64,000 bases of DNA from Tamarix chinensis. Its lineage: Eukaryota > Streptophyta > Magnoliopsida > Caryophyllales > Tamaricaceae. Position numbers and translations under genes: made by a program. The notes beneath the pieces are model-generated. The model searched no databases. It saw nothing but the letters and a program-made list of their open reading frames with translations, and was not told the origin of the DNA. Below, in pieces: positions 22,501-35,471 of the stretch. Positions within the stretch are counted from its first letter, which is position 1. Each line of letters begins with the position of its first letter. The stretch is from the NCBI GenBank assembly GCA_030549775.1, contig CM060171.1, positions 63,894,360 to 63,958,359 on the forward strand. The letters are read 5' to 3'.

Positions 22501-25175
22501 ACTTGTGGTCTGAGATCACAAGTGAATCTGGAGGAAAATTGGTATCTGAAAATATTCCTGTGATGTTTGGAAGGTAAATATTTTTGCAGCCTGTTTGCTG
22601 TTTTTTGCAATCCTTTTTTTTCCCCTAAGGAGGTGATATTTCCTGCATTCAGGACATTGGATGTTACAGAAAGCTGTGCTGGTGCAGCAAGACTTCCTTT
22701 TGAGTATCTATGTGGTAGACCGGTAATCTACTTGCTTTGAACTCTGCATCATGCAATGCTTGAGCTCCTCTGGCATATTTCCCCTGTGTGACCTCCCTCT
22801 TCTGTCCTGGACTTTTTTTCTTTTCACTATGAAGGTTTACATCAAACAGCTGACTAAAAGTATGCAACTTACAACTGTCCCTAAATCTTAGCAATCCTGG
22901 AAAACTCTGGGAAGTATCAGCTTTTGCGATCAGATATCCTGATTTAAATAAAATAGTTTTTCTTGCTTAATTCTCTTCATCTATCATTCGCAGACAAAAA
23001 TAGGTTGTTGGTTCAGCTTTAATGAACTACCTTATAGGATTATAAACTTGGTCATGATGACATGTTTCCTTGCGTTATTTCTTCTTCTCCATTTCATGAG
23101 ATTACATGATTCTTTTATCTGAAATCATTTGATGAATCCATTCTTGATTCCTTGCAATATGCTTGACTCTTAATGTCTTAATTATTTCAGGTTGGGGCAG
23201 CAGATTATATTGCACTAGCTAAGAACTACCACACAGTCTTTATTTCAGATATTCCAGTTATGAGTATGCGTGTTCGGGATAAGGTATATTTGCTTTTCAG
23301 TTTTCTTGGTGCTGCAAAGTGAACAACTAGATACAATTTGAATCATTGTTATATTTTTTTAGGACATTTAGGAGGGAAATGCTAGACACACAAATGAAAA
23401 CAAGAAAGAAAATTGAACAAGGAATCCCTTGTAGACCAAATGATAATTTTGGATGACTTTCTACTTAGATTTATGTATCTCATTGGTTTTCTTCATAATA
23501 TCCAAGGCTTTTAAATTGAATGGATTCATAGTTCTTCTGTAAAATTTTGATCGCATATTTGACAGCAGTTAATGTGGATTTCATTTTGTTCTGTTTTCTG
23601 GTCTTTCATCCCATCTAGCTAGCTTAATAATGTATCATCACGTCCTTTTATCATGAATATGTTTTATTCTATCACTCATTTGAAATTCATATCTTTATCT
23701 AAATATGTGGTAAAGGAAACTGATACTTGTGCACGTACCAAAGACTCGAGAGATATTGCATCGAGTTTGATCTGTCATTTATGTCCCAATGATGTAGCTT
23801 TATTCTGATTAAGCTATGATGGATTGAATTTCAGGCACGGAGATTCATCACTCTTGTAGATGAGCTTTACAACCATCACTGCCGTTTAATCTGTACTGCA
23901 GCTTGTTCCATTGAGGAGTTGTTTCAGGGGACTGAAGAAGGAACTCTTATTGACTTGGAAAGGTATTGTGATGGATTTTGACAGTATAATTTTGGACATA
24001 TGTTGATGAGTAAGAGGGGAGAAATTGAGTCATCTCTTGACTGTTCCAGGTCTTTTATCTTTTTGCTTGCCAGCTTGGGATTGGCATACATTTTGCACTA
24101 GTTTTCCATTCAATTCAATTACTGAAGCATACCTTACAAGTCCCAACTCAAAGCTAGAACCCATGCTGTCTTTTGGAATCAGTACACTGCCATATCCATG
24201 ATTGGGGCATGATATGAATTTACTTGTAATTATCTGTCTGTTATGGGCATTTCACTCTCGCCTTTCTCTGCTTATTGTTTCTGAAGTGGACGTGTGTCTC
24301 AGATAACCATGGCATTCAATCTATATCCATTCAGTAACCTTCATCAGTTTTCTGTATCCATGGAAGCACATCATACTCAGTTCACCGCAGAACCATCGTG
24401 AATTTTCTGTACAGAGCGTTCTTTATGGATAGTTCAAACCTGCATTTCATTTGTTGCAATTTTATATCCACATTGAATTTATTGGTTTTCCAAGCTGGCT
24501 TAAATCAACATGTGATTCGACAATTGGCCCGCTAAAGTTTGTTAGTTCCCCAGTCTTCCATGTATTGTCCTGTCATTTTGGCAGCTTAGAAAGAACTCCA
24601 TAAGATTGAAATTAGGCATAGGCCATATCTAGTTGGGTCTCATTCTCATTAATTCTGATGGAAACTTCTATTTTGAATCTTTCTTGTTAAAAAAAATGAT
24701 TTAGCCACACTTAACTAGATCTTATTGTATGATTTCTGTTCTAGTTTCCAGTTTGAAACAGAGATGGAAGGTGCAAAACTCCGACGGGATGTTTTGGCAC
24801 AAGGTAGTGTGAGTTCAGAAAGTTATCCAAGTGCTGTAACATCCTTGCTATCTGGAGAAGAGGAAACTTTTGCGTTCCGCAGAGCTGTGAGTGGGCTGTA
24901 TTTTATATTGAACTCTACTCAATCCTTTGGCTTGTACGTCGTCTATTGTGAAATGTAAATGATGTATAGATGGTAAAAAGAGTAAATTTATGCTTGCTCT
25001 TTCATTTTAGTTGATAATAAATATAAACGTCCCTTTGCAGGTCTCTCGCTTGATAGAAATGCAGACACCTTTCTATTTGGAAGGTGTTCGTCACCTTCAT
25101 CCTTATTTTCAGAGGACAGATGTCGTGCATCAGAATCATAACTCAGCAACATTACACCTGCAGGCATCTTCCTGA
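16511..25175 (+). CDS. AFG1/LACE1-like mitochondrial ATPase
   Basis: Fourteen exons joined by GT-AG introns: 16511-16613, 17060-17196, 17315-17457, 17867-18009, 18253-18332, 18842-19099, 20212-20322, 22234-22356, 22452-22573, 22653-22722, 23191-23283, 23835-23962, 24745-24886, 25041-25175. All phases agree and give 595 codons plus TGA. The N-terminus MKRITAMSSIMSRLIIRQKL is Arg-rich without acidic residues, a typical mitochondrial presequence. Walker A is GNVGSGKT (171-178), Walker B is LCFDEIQ (282-288), and a sensor-like GTSNRAP starts at 314. The family forms an AAA+-like ATPase ring implicated in turnover or handling of mitochondrial inner-membrane proteins. I chose acceptor 17060 because it keeps frame and follows a CTAAC branch-like site. 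Introns 6 and 7 are unusual (separate entries). No break is seen. Confidence 0.93.
20004..20265 (+). repeat. 131-bp tandem duplication across AFG1-like exon 7 start
   Basis: Units 20004-20134 and 20135-20265 are imperfect direct repeats with a 131-bp period. The downstream unit holds the end of intron 6 and the first part of exon 7. The upstream unit holds a decayed copy of the same exon start (from 20081) preceded by CTCGAC where the real acceptor reads CTACAG. The older copy therefore lacks a splice acceptor and stays in the intron. Confidence 0.85.
20450..21990. mobile_element. probable retroelement remnant in AFG1-like intron 7
   Basis: Intron 7 (20323-22233) is far longer than most of its neighbours. 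Its middle differs in texture: a GTAAGCGCACGGATTC...CCCATGGGGACT block, then a region with repeated CCGTGC/GCACGG words (21420-21670). It ends in a block around 21880-21980 resembling non-coding parts of plant gypsy elements. I cannot find LTR ends or a target duplication, so the borders and class are tentative. Confidence 0.4.
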
Positions 25176-26162
25176 GCAGATGTATATCAGCCCAGGGGCT
25201 TTACAGTCGCCGCCAGTGGTTGCCAATAAAACACAGGAAATGTATTGAACGTGTTTTACTGATAATAATCAATAATAAAATTTACAATATTATCAACCCC
25301 TTCATTCAGCGACTCAAGAATTTCATGCCTAGACTTGCTATCTGTCCAATGCTGTTAAGCTGTTACTGGTTCAATCTTTGCTCTGGCTGGGCAGGTTTAC
25401 ATTTTGGCTTTTAATGTGAGTTTTAAAGGATTGGAATCTTATTAATGATGCAACTTCCTGTAAACCAATTGGCGATACTTAATTACCAATCAATCTCATT
25501 ATCACCTCTCTAGCTCCCTTTCACCTCGTAAGGCTTGTCTAGGTATAGGTAGAATTGTTTATGTGATTTGATATTCGAATCGATCCGATCTAAAAAATTA
25601 AATAACCGATTGGATATTTTTTTTTCAAATTAAATAACCAATATAATCCACACAAAGTCAAACAAGTTAGATATTCAATTTGATAAATGATATGTATATA
25701 TGTTTATATATTTTAAAAAATAGTTATTGTTAGTAAATTTATACTTTTTAATAAATATTTTTAATGAATATTTAAATATTATTATAAATATAAATTTTTT
25801 AATTAAATATAATGTAAAGACTCAAATAAAATCATTAAACTATATCAGTTCAAGTTATATTGATTTATTATCTTTTTTATATAAATTTTTTTATTTGATA
25901 TTTATTATTAGTGATCTATTGAAAGTTTTATATATTCGACGAATTATTTGTGATATGATTCGAAGCTTTAGATATTCAAAGTATTAGACATTCAAAGTGT
26001 TTTTTTTCCCTAACATCTGATCATTCGTATATTTGAAAATTTTTATTGGATATCTATTCGATGAAAGTCTACTTCTAGGAACTTCCTAAAAGACGGATAA
26101 TCCTTAGTTGGCCTATATTGTCATTTGTATATAATAGCCCTTATAAATATTATTATTCATTA

Positions 26163-26385
26163 GGGTCATAAATGAATTATACCAAATTAAATATCTAAAC
26201 TCGGACTTAACTTGTTTAATAAATGAGTCTGAAATAAAATTTAAATGCAGCTCGTTTAACTAAATATATGAGTCGAACTAAATGTTTTAAGAACAAGTCA
26301 AACTCTTTTGGACTTAGCTTATATAACTAAGCAAACCAAGCAGTTTGCGAACTAATTAGGCTCATTTACAGCCTTATTCTTGACG
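26163..26385. mobile_element. possible hAT-type MITE
   Basis: The left end TAGGGTCATAAATGA and the right end, in reverse complement TAAGGCTGTAAATGA, are similar inverted ends. The interior shares GAGTC and CTCGTTTA words with the element at 1083-1315. The flanks do not give a convincing 8-bp duplication. Confidence 0.3.
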
Positions 26386-27116
26386 GAAATACTCAACCCT
26401 CATAATTTCTCCTTCCTGTTTTCTGCCCAATTTCTTCCCTCTACTCGATCAGAAACACACGTTATCATCTATTACCGCATTTGTATAACTACCCACAGCC
26501 AGATCACCGGGTATCATCAAACAATCCTGTTCTTTCTTCCCTCACCTTGATTTTCCTACTGCCTTGTGATGCATTGACTGTATATTGAAAATCTGTGAGG
26601 GAAGTCCTTTCCTTGTTTGCGTATATTTCTGATCATGAGCAAAAAGCTGGGCTTGCTCACCAAACTTTCACGTCTCACTTTTAATTCTCCCTTGAATCAG
26701 CCTGTCAATTTTGGAGATGGCATCTGCACATGCGACGCGGGACAACAATATACCATGTTGATGAGAATAGAATTTGAAGTAGGCGGCCGTCAAAGAAGAC
26801 CTGTACATATTTTAATGTAGCAAATATTATATAGACTAAAAAGGTGCCACATTTCTGAGCGGGTCCTCTCCCTCTCTTATCTTTTCTAATGTGCCGATTA
26901 AAATATACTCAGATGTGTACGTTCGTGTCGGATATTCCTCACGAGTCATTAAGGCGTCTCTTTTCTAAGTGGTTTATCATGGGGTGGGTGGGTTGGTAGG
27001 TAGTGCACACGGGGTAAGTAAGGATTTTAGCAAGCAATTTAAAGTTACCGTGAGGTTAGGTGTGAGTTTCCCCAAGTGAGAATTTCAATTTTTTGTGTAG
27101 AGTGAAGGGTGGTTGT

Positions 27117-27118
27117 GG

Positions 27119-27152
<34 letters not shown>

Positions 27153-27176
27153 GATGATGATGATGATAATAAGTGT
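27117..27176. repeat. AAT/GAT trinucleotide microsatellite
   Basis: Runs of AATAAT, GATAAT and GATGAT units in tandem. Frames across it are artefacts of the repeat. Confidence 0.9.
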
Positions 27177-30100
27177 TGTTGTTGTTAATATAAAGTTGTT
27201 AATTATTAATCAAAATAGTAACCATGTACATAAATGGAACATAGTAGTATTAGAATCACCACACATAATTAAAATTTACAAATTCATCAGCTCAAGCAAC
27301 TTAGACGAGGCTTATATAATTAGATTTCTTTATTTCATTCTAAACCTAAGTTGTACATTTTATCAAATTTGAGTGTAATGTTATTTATCTTCTAAAATAT
27401 TAAAATAAAATATATGAAGAAAAATATTAATCTGCTAACATTGTCCCAATCGATAAACTTCAAGACTATCCTTTATCGGTTAAAATTAAGAAGAATTATT
27501 TTTGAAAAATTATATTAAAAAAAAAAGGAAGAAGAGAAGAAGAAGAGAAACGTCATAGAGGTAGACAAATGGAGATTGCAATAGAATATCACAAATTATA
27601 TAAAGCATTTGGGTATATCGTGTAAGGTACTTTTTTAGGTTACGTAATATTATGGCGAAATGCGAAGAAACAAATGGGGTGATACGTCGGTCGATGTTCA
27701 TCAACCATGACTATTAAAATTATCAAGTATGACTATTAAAATCATCAGAGTTCTCTCATGTCACTAAACAAAGACCCCGACTCGTCTTTACTCCATGTGT
27801 CTAGCACTTGGCTACAACTCCCCATGCAACTCATGTGGCCCGCTAGATTCGGTCTGCCGCCCTCACCACACCAACCTTTCGACACTACATCTACTAATCC
27901 TTCCTCGTTGTTCCACCAATCCTCAAACCTTTTAATTATCTTACGCTCTTATCGGAATGTTGCTGCTTGTTCAATATATGTTCCAATATTTATCTTTCCT
28001 CTTGCTGAGATCTATCACTCTCTGTTCTACTAATCCCGTCTAAAGTGACTGCCTCCCTCCTTCATGGCACTAATCTACTTCACCGTACCCCCTCCTTGAT
28101 TCATCATTTGTTCCTTTGCACCTCCTCAAAGGGGCATAATCAGAGGGAGGACCTGGTCGAAAATTGGCTGCTAAGAGAGCGGAGGAGCTTAATTGTTTGA
28201 CACTTGAACGAAGAGTAAGGTAGAGTACGTAGTTGGGTGTGAAAAAGAAGATACGATGGGGTAGTTGGATGTGTGAGAGAAGATATGATAGGCGTGGAAG
28301 AGTTATAACTACCCGAAAATCTGGTATGGCAGGTCCAAGCGTGGGGAAGTGAAGAGCAGAAGATTGAGCGCAAGAAATGCATACAGAACACAAACTAGCA
28401 TGTTTAGATGACGAATAAAATCAAGAAAATGTTCAAATATTTACCAAGATTATGAAATAAATCATAATCTAACCTAGGAAGGGTAGAATTTACTTTTTGT
28501 GTTCTATAATTTATAGATTATGTTTCATGACGGGAAGATCAATAAATAGTAATTAGTTAGGAAAAATATCAAATGGATTCCAAAAATTATTAAAATTTAT
28601 GGGGAGAAATAAAGTAAATTTAGGAATTTAGATATGATATTGGACATAAAAATTAAATTAAAGCAAAAAATATATATACAAAGCTGTAACAAATTCTTGT
28701 AGGCCAATTGATTGCCGATCCCGGCGGAACAACAACAACGATACGGTGGTTCCGGCCGGTCTAATGTCGGATTGGGCAAGTAGACTGACAATCCAAAATG
28801 CTTAATTCTAATTCACTTTAATTCAATCAATCTAATAAATAATAACTAATAATATTTAATGTAATAAAAATACATTTAATTCAAAATATTCTGCAACTAT
28901 TTTTTTATATAAATAATTACAAGTAAGATACCGTGTTTATACTTAGAATTCTAATTTGAGTTAATTAAGAACAGGGTATTACACTCCCTTTTGTCTGAAC
29001 CCTTACCTAGTGACCCTACTATCGTTTACCACCCTTTTGTCGATGCTAACTATTTCCTCGATTTTGGGAGCTTCCCTACGCCACATTGCCCAGCCTTGTT
29101 TGACGTCGCTACAATGCCGCATGGAACGCAAAATGTAAAAGAAACCAGTGAACTGTACCATGCCTTCCACGCAAAAGCCGAAAAGAAGACCTCTCACAAG
29201 GAAATTAAGATGAGATAGTCCATGAAGAAAAAGACAACAAACCATAGTCTTGTCAGCGTGCTTGGAAAGAAAGGAGAGGGATTTTTGTGATTAATGTACA
29301 TGCTTGAATATTGTTAGTATTATCTATACTATAATTTGTCAATGACAATGATTTTTCTTAGAATTCATCGTTTTGTTCGGGGGAAAAAAAACGCCTTCAT
29401 CTTTTTACTCATTTTTACCCATTCCATTTATTCACAAGCATCATTGATATTTGCTGCCACCATTAATATATTTCTCAATACTATATTTAACTGTTTATAG
29501 TTTTGTGTATGTTATTCTTTTTTAGACTCAAACATCTATATTTTATTCTATAATAAAAAAAAATCATCATTAGAAAGTGAGACAAATATCTTAGTCATTA
29601 TCCAAGTCTAATGAATTATTGAAAAGCATCATGTGCTACACGATCCCAAATCCTCATTACTATTTTTAAAAATGAAATATTATATAACTTAAAAAAACTA
29701 GTATTATTTTTATTTTCAAAAGGTGTAAAGATATCATCTAGATAAACTAAAAATTTCATTATGTATCCGAACTATAATTTGTCAATAGTAAGATTTTTTT
29801 TCTTTGGATTATATATTTCTAAACTATTTTTCCTTTTTTTAAAATCACAAATATTAATGATTAATAATAGTATTAGTATTCTTTTCGATCACTATCATTA
29901 ATAATAATCGTAGTCCATCATTAACTCATTTGTCAATGCTGTACTTAACTTTATTGTCGTGTGTATACTTCTTCTTCTTTTTTTAGACTTAAAATTACAT
30001 ATTATCATTATTTAGTAGAAATTTATTACAAGTCAGTTGGATAAAATATCTCATAATTTTACTTACTATTAAAATCCAATGAATTCTTTGAAAAAAAAAA

Positions 30101-30539
30101 ATAGTTATGTACTACGTGATTCAAAATTCTGATTAGTATTTCAAGAACAAAATATTAAATAACTTAAATTGCTCGTTCTATTTTCATTTTCAAAGGACGA
30201 TGGAGATAGAAGATATTAGTAAACAAAATACGCCATCATCAATCTATACTACAATATTTAATCTATTCACACTACAATTTCAAAATACTAAAGTTTACCT
30301 TTCATATTAAATCATTCATTGTTTTTCCTTTTAAATTACTAATATTAATGATGCCTTGTCCACCAATAATATTTTGTTAATACTTTATTTAATACTATAT
30401 TAACAAGTATATTACTTTTTGAGATTCATAGTTCATTTTTCTCTTATGCGCTAAAAATCATACGTAAGCAAATAAAATAATATATGCGTTAACTCATTTG
30501 TACTTCATTTCCCTTTCATCTTCGCACACTACAAGAAAT

Positions 30540-30840
30540 ATAGTCAAATAGGGCAATTTTAGGATATTAAATAGGGTAATTATAAAATTGCCCTATTATA
30601 GATAATCAAATAGAGCAATTAAAATTTTCCCTAATTAATTTTAACAAATGGGACAATATAAAATATCCCCTGTTTAATCCAATCTAATAGGATAATGATT
30701 AAAAATTCTCCTATTTAATCATAATAAATAGTACAATACTAAAATTCCTCTATTTATTCTTATAAAATAGGGCAATAAAATTTTTCCCCCCATTTGGTAC
30801 TATCTAGTAGGGCAATATATTAACATACCCCTATTTGATT
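30540..30840. repeat. CACTA left subterminal repeats
   Basis: Multiple AATAGGGCAAT/ATTGCCCTATT-like words, many diverged, spaced about 20-45 bp. They are candidate transposase binding sites by analogy with En/Spm. Confidence 0.8.
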
Positions 30841-31019
30841 CTAATATATATAATAAGTTATGATATAAAATTATAATTGTTATAATATTTATGTTAAAAA
30901 ATATTGTTCTAATATTATTTTTAATATTTTTATTTATATATACAAAAATATATATATATATTAGTAGTTAAAGTTTGTGTTAAAAATGTACAGATGCTCG
31001 CAACTAATATTTCAGAGAG

Positions 31020-34000
31020 AAGGACAGTTTGTTTGGCAACTCCCGCGGCCAGGACACGCGCATTTGCTCGGCACAGGAGCGAGCCATATTTGCGATATTC
31101 TGTTCTGTTCATATTTTTGAAATCCCGACCTCCTCAATCATTTCCTTGCCTTCTGCCCTTCGACCCCGGTCAATGTCGCACCAGTCACCACCCAACCACC
31201 AGCTGCTGTCCGTCGCCACCACGACAAGCTGCAGAAACCAGTGAGGCGCGACAGCAGAACCGCACAGCTGAGGACAACAGCAAGCAACCGCACGATCCAT
31301 TATCCATCTCAGGTGATTTCCTTACCGAACCCTTCATTCGTAGCTAAAAACGTTATCTCAGCCACTTGTTCTTCCTCTACAACCTTCCGATCTGTTCATC
31401 TTCTAATCCTCTCCCGTTCTTCTTCCCCATTAGTATCTCCATAACTTCAGCCCTCGATTCGAATTTTTTTTCGCCGGCGGAGCAAAGGTAAGCGCTCCGG
31501 ACTGATTCAGTTTCTAAGCTTATCAAAATTGTTAATAGGTTCTGGAATTATTTTGGTAACATAGTAAAAGGAGAGCACGGGCACCGCAAACAATGAATAT
31601 GTGTAGTTATTGAAATGACCTAGTAGAAATCATAATCGCTCATCATAGTGTCATTTGATTTTTTGATGCATTTTTGTCGAAGTTGAAAATGAACAAAGAA
31701 GAAGTTGGGAAGAGGAAGATAGAAATTATAAATAGAAAGTTGAAATTCCTAACAGTAGTTCGTCCACGTATAACAAACTAATGATAGGATAGTTAGGGAA
31801 AACAGGAATTTAGAGCAGAGACAAAGATACGCAGAAGTCGGGTGATCACCCCTTCAATAAGAATAATAATAATAAGGTAAGAAAAGGAAGGGGGTGGTAA
31901 ATTAACAGGGAATGTTTGATCGATCAAAAAAGTAACCGAGGAGGGGGGGATGGATCGATGGGTAAATAATGGATTGATGTGTAAAGACATAGCTTCAGTG
32001 GGAATATGCTTTGTTCAACATGCAGATTCTATCTAAATTTGGAGTGCAATGAGTTCGGCGCGTTGTGTTGTCCCCCGATTTTACTGAATTAGCTTATCTT
32101 ATTTATGCTTCTGTCATGTTAAAAACCCTGCTTCAATTGCTAGTTAGATGGGGGTGGAAAGGATGAATCATCTATACTTCCTGAGCCAAATGATTTCCAA
32201 TATGTTGTATTAAAGAGAAAAAAAATGATGGAATTATTTTACATTTTTCATGGAATCATTAAGAGCAGAGTGAAATTTTACTTTTTTCATATTTTCAGAA
32301 TAAGATGCATCAAGTTCATGTTTAAGATAAGTTTTATTGACCTTCCGTTGCTCCTCTTTGTCTGAGCTGATAATGGCATGGCTAAGTTGTCAAGCCAGCT
32401 GTTTGTTTATTGATTTGTTTCCTTGATGGTTGATTTGCTGATGCTTTTGGGAATAGCTGGGAAGTAAGTAATGCTGTCTTTTCTCCATGGTGCTTCTAGT
32501 GATGGAATTGATGGAATCCACACTACTAGGTAGTTATAGTAGTAGTGATGCACGAAAATGGCGGATCACTGCTGTTTCGTGTTCTGAAAGTGTTTCCAGC
32601 CATTTTTGGTCGTAAAAAAGAAAGAAGGCAAAAACCTCCGGTGTTGCTCGCTGCAGTTTCACTTCAAACTGATTGACATGTTGTTTCGAGTGTAACAATT
32701 ATAATTATAATTATAATCAATTTATTAATAATATTAATCTTAATTTTCAAGATAAACCAATAATGATCAAAATAATACCAATCTTTTATTATAATTATAA
32801 AGAAAAAAATTAATAAGAATATTATTAGTTATAATTATCAGCTGTGATTAATAAACTTATCAGTAGCCCCCATGAAAAAATCATCTCCACCGTTCTTTGA
32901 ATTTTTATTTCTATTGTTTCCCCCACCCCCTCTTCCCTTCCTTTGTTGACAGTTTCTGGTTTTAAGATATAAAAATACCCAGAAAAAAGAAAAAGGATGT
33001 GATGTGAAATAAGAATATTGAGTTGTGGTGATTGTCATTGTTGTGGTTGTTGCGGCAATGGCATAACAGGAAATCAGCTGTTCTTTGTTGAGTTGGGATT
33101 TTCTACTAGTGTTTTCTATTTTATTTTTCAGAGGATAGAGCGGAGTATAGAGGGGTAAATTTCTAGAAATTTCACCAGCTGATGATGCAGGATATGGGGC
33201 GAGGCCATAGTTGTGTTGCTAGTATTTGTTTTTTTTTTAACTAGTGTGCTAGTATTAGCATATATAAATTTATTAGCTTGGATTGAATTTGAAGGATGGT
33301 ATTCGCCGAAAGGTAAGGGAGGTGCACACAGACAAAGTATTCCATTTCCACCGTTCTAATTGTAAGAGCTCTTGCATGAAACTCTGCTATCTATTATTTT
33401 TTCCTTTTAATTATCATACAAATTCTCTGATTGGTCAGAGAATTGTTCATTGCAAAATCATAGAAAAGAGTAACAGCAAAGAAAACTATATATCTACATC
33501 TTTGTTCGAATGTTTAAGAAACAGGTATATCATACATCATAATACAATTGATGCTTGCGTCTGGAACTATCAGTTTATGCTCTCAGAATAGAGTGTTCTT
33601 TTGTTTCTCTTTATAGCGTTTGCCTAATGTAAGTCTAATAGTAGTGTTAATTGCCACAACATTTTAACCATAACATAAGTGGAAAGAATTTGCTTGGCGG
33701 CGTTCTCCTTTTCATCCTAACGAGCGTCCTGCTTTCTTTTTCTTCTTTTTTGGGTTTTCGTTAGACGTATATATAGTGAAGAAATGATCCGTGCACCCTT
33801 CTTCCAAAGACTTGGTTAGCAAATTCTGAAATTCTAAGCGTGAATATCTTCTTTTTATTTATTTTTATCCCCCCCGGTGCTTGTGGTATACGATAATTTA
33901 TCTTCTTCTGTTTTTCTCTCTCTCTTGATGAATGGGCCGGCCTTGCATATTGTTGCTGGATATTTTAAGTTTATTAGACCGTGAAGGTAGGTGGATAAAA

Positions 34001-34262
34001 TAAGATAAGATTTGGTTTACCGATTAATATTAGCTTCTAGTACCAGATATTTTAAGTTTGAAATTCCTTTATTTTTTCTTATATCCACAAGAGCATTAGC
34101 TTCTTACATCATAAACTGATCCGAACTAAACCATAATTTTATGGTTTACTTTAGCTGATAGTTTCAAATACTACTATTTGGTTTAGAATGGTGTACGTAT
34201 CCTTATTCATCTATATTAGTAAATAATACTTATGTTGTCTAGAATATTTGAATATTTTTGGT

Positions 34263-34311
<49 letters not shown>

Positions 34312-34740
34312 GTGCTTATATTTATAAAATCGTTTGTATGCTTATATATATTGAACTGTTGATCTCAAGTGTAATATATACCTATGTTTTGTTGGCATCT
34401 TAATTTAAAAAAAAGTAGAATTTTTTTTAAACACAAAGAGTATTGTATGTGAATTATTATGTACACAACTAATGGATACATATTTGCAGGTATATATGCA
34501 ATTGCGGTGGAATACATCTAAATAACGTGACTGAAATATTACAGATATCCTTTTATGTCGTGTTTATTTGCTTTCATAAGTAGAACAATAATATTTCAAC
34601 ATTATTGTCAATAACTAAATCTATTGTTTTTGTTTTGTTTTTGTTTTTGTAGTAGGACAACATTCAAGCGAAAGACAAGGGTTATGCCAAAGTGAAAGCT
34701 GGAACTTATGACGTTGCTATAGGATTGCGCATGCTTTGAT
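31020..34740 (+). other. gene-like interior of the CACTA element
   Basis: A GC-rich block at 31020-31490 resembles a plant 5' leader and ends in a good donor (CAAAG/GTAAGC at 31487-31497). Another donor-like GAAAG/GTAAGG occurs near 33310. A possible last exon follows an acceptor near 34655 and reads GYAKVKAGTYDVAIGLRML before TGA at about 34737. I cannot assemble one continuous frame or name a family. It may be a captured host gene piece or a degenerate element gene. Confidence 0.3.
34266..34308. repeat. AT dinucleotide microsatellite
   Basis: About 43 bp of uninterrupted TA repeat inside the CACTA element. Confidence 0.95.
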
Positions 34741-35040
34741 CAATGTGGATTAGTTGCAACTCGTTTTCTTTTAAGATGTGAAACTAGTATCATAAACAAG
34801 GAATTTGCCAAGTTATTTTATTTTGTTATTATTCCATAGTCAACATTTGTAGTTTGACCATATTTGATTGGATATTACTATATGAAAATCATTGATACAT
34901 ATACATTGTTGCTTAATGTATTATATCTATTTTTTAATGTTCAATATATAATCTTTTTTCTCATGTCAAATTGATTATGTGAAACTTTATTACTCTAGTT
35001 TATAATATGTATATAAATTATTAGAATAAAATATGAAAAA

Positions 35041-35468
35041 TGTTTAAGGAATTAAATAGGGCAATATTTTTGCCCTAATAGCTAACTCAAATAGGGCAAT
35101 ATTTTCGCCCTAATAGGAAACTTAAATAGGGCAATATTTTCGCCTTAATAGGTAAGCTAAATAGGGCAATCATTTTGTCCTAATAGGTAACTCAAATAGG
35201 GCAATATTTTAAAAGTTCCCCTAATAGTTTTAACTCAAATAGGGTGATAATATTGCCCCCATTGACAATAATCAAATAGGGTAATTACAATTGCCCCATT
35301 AGAGTGGAAACAAATAGGGTAATTAAAAATTTTACCCTTATAACACTAATAGGGCGCAAATAATAGGGCAATATTAGGACAATTTTTTCCCCTATTAGAC
35401 TAATAGGGCAATTTTTTTATCTAACAGGGTAAATAATATTGCCCTATTTAACTATATATCTTGTAGTG
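35041..35468. repeat. CACTA right subterminal repeats
   Basis: Tandem-like units of about 40 bp built on AATAGGGCAATATTTTCGCC, each with an internal inverted AGGGC...GCCCT, up to the terminal repeat. Confidence 0.85.
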
Positions 35469-35471
35469 GCA

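Larger units (their letters stand above)
25176..30523. other. intergenic DNA
   Basis: No supported gene. The 3' UTR of the AFG1-like gene probably ends before about 25450. Beyond it the DNA is AT-rich, with mixed-composition islands at 26380-27080, 27740-28390 and 28980-29220 holding short frames I do not recognise, and a simple repeat at about 27117-27176. From 29300 to 30523 it is almost pure AT-rich spacer. Confidence 0.5.
30527..35468. mobile_element. non-autonomous CACTA transposon
   Basis: The ends CACTACAAGAAATATAG and CACTACAAGATATATAG (right end read in reverse complement) match at 29 of 31 bases over the first 31. They are flanked by the 3-bp duplication GCA (30524-30526, 35469-35471). 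These are the hallmarks of CACTA (En/Spm) elements. Subterminal zones at 30540-30840 and 35041-35468 are filled with AATAGGGCAAT and its complement in both orientations. I see no transposase (TNP2-like) frame, so this 4942-bp copy depends on others. The interior looks partly gene-like (separate entry). Confidence 0.93.

Noticed and set aside
26635..26820. 61-codon ORF starting MSKKLGLLTKLSRLTF
   Set aside because: ATG-initiated and non-repetitive, but I recognise no family and see no splice or promoter context; left as a chance frame unless transcripts exist.
27109..27372. Frame across the AAT/GAT microsatellite
   Set aside because: Its Ile/Met-rich start is only the translated simple repeat.
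28991..29218. 75-codon frame starting near PLPSDPTIVYHPFVD
   Set aside because: Mixed-composition island with no recognisable domain; possibly transposon-derived, not supportable as a gene.
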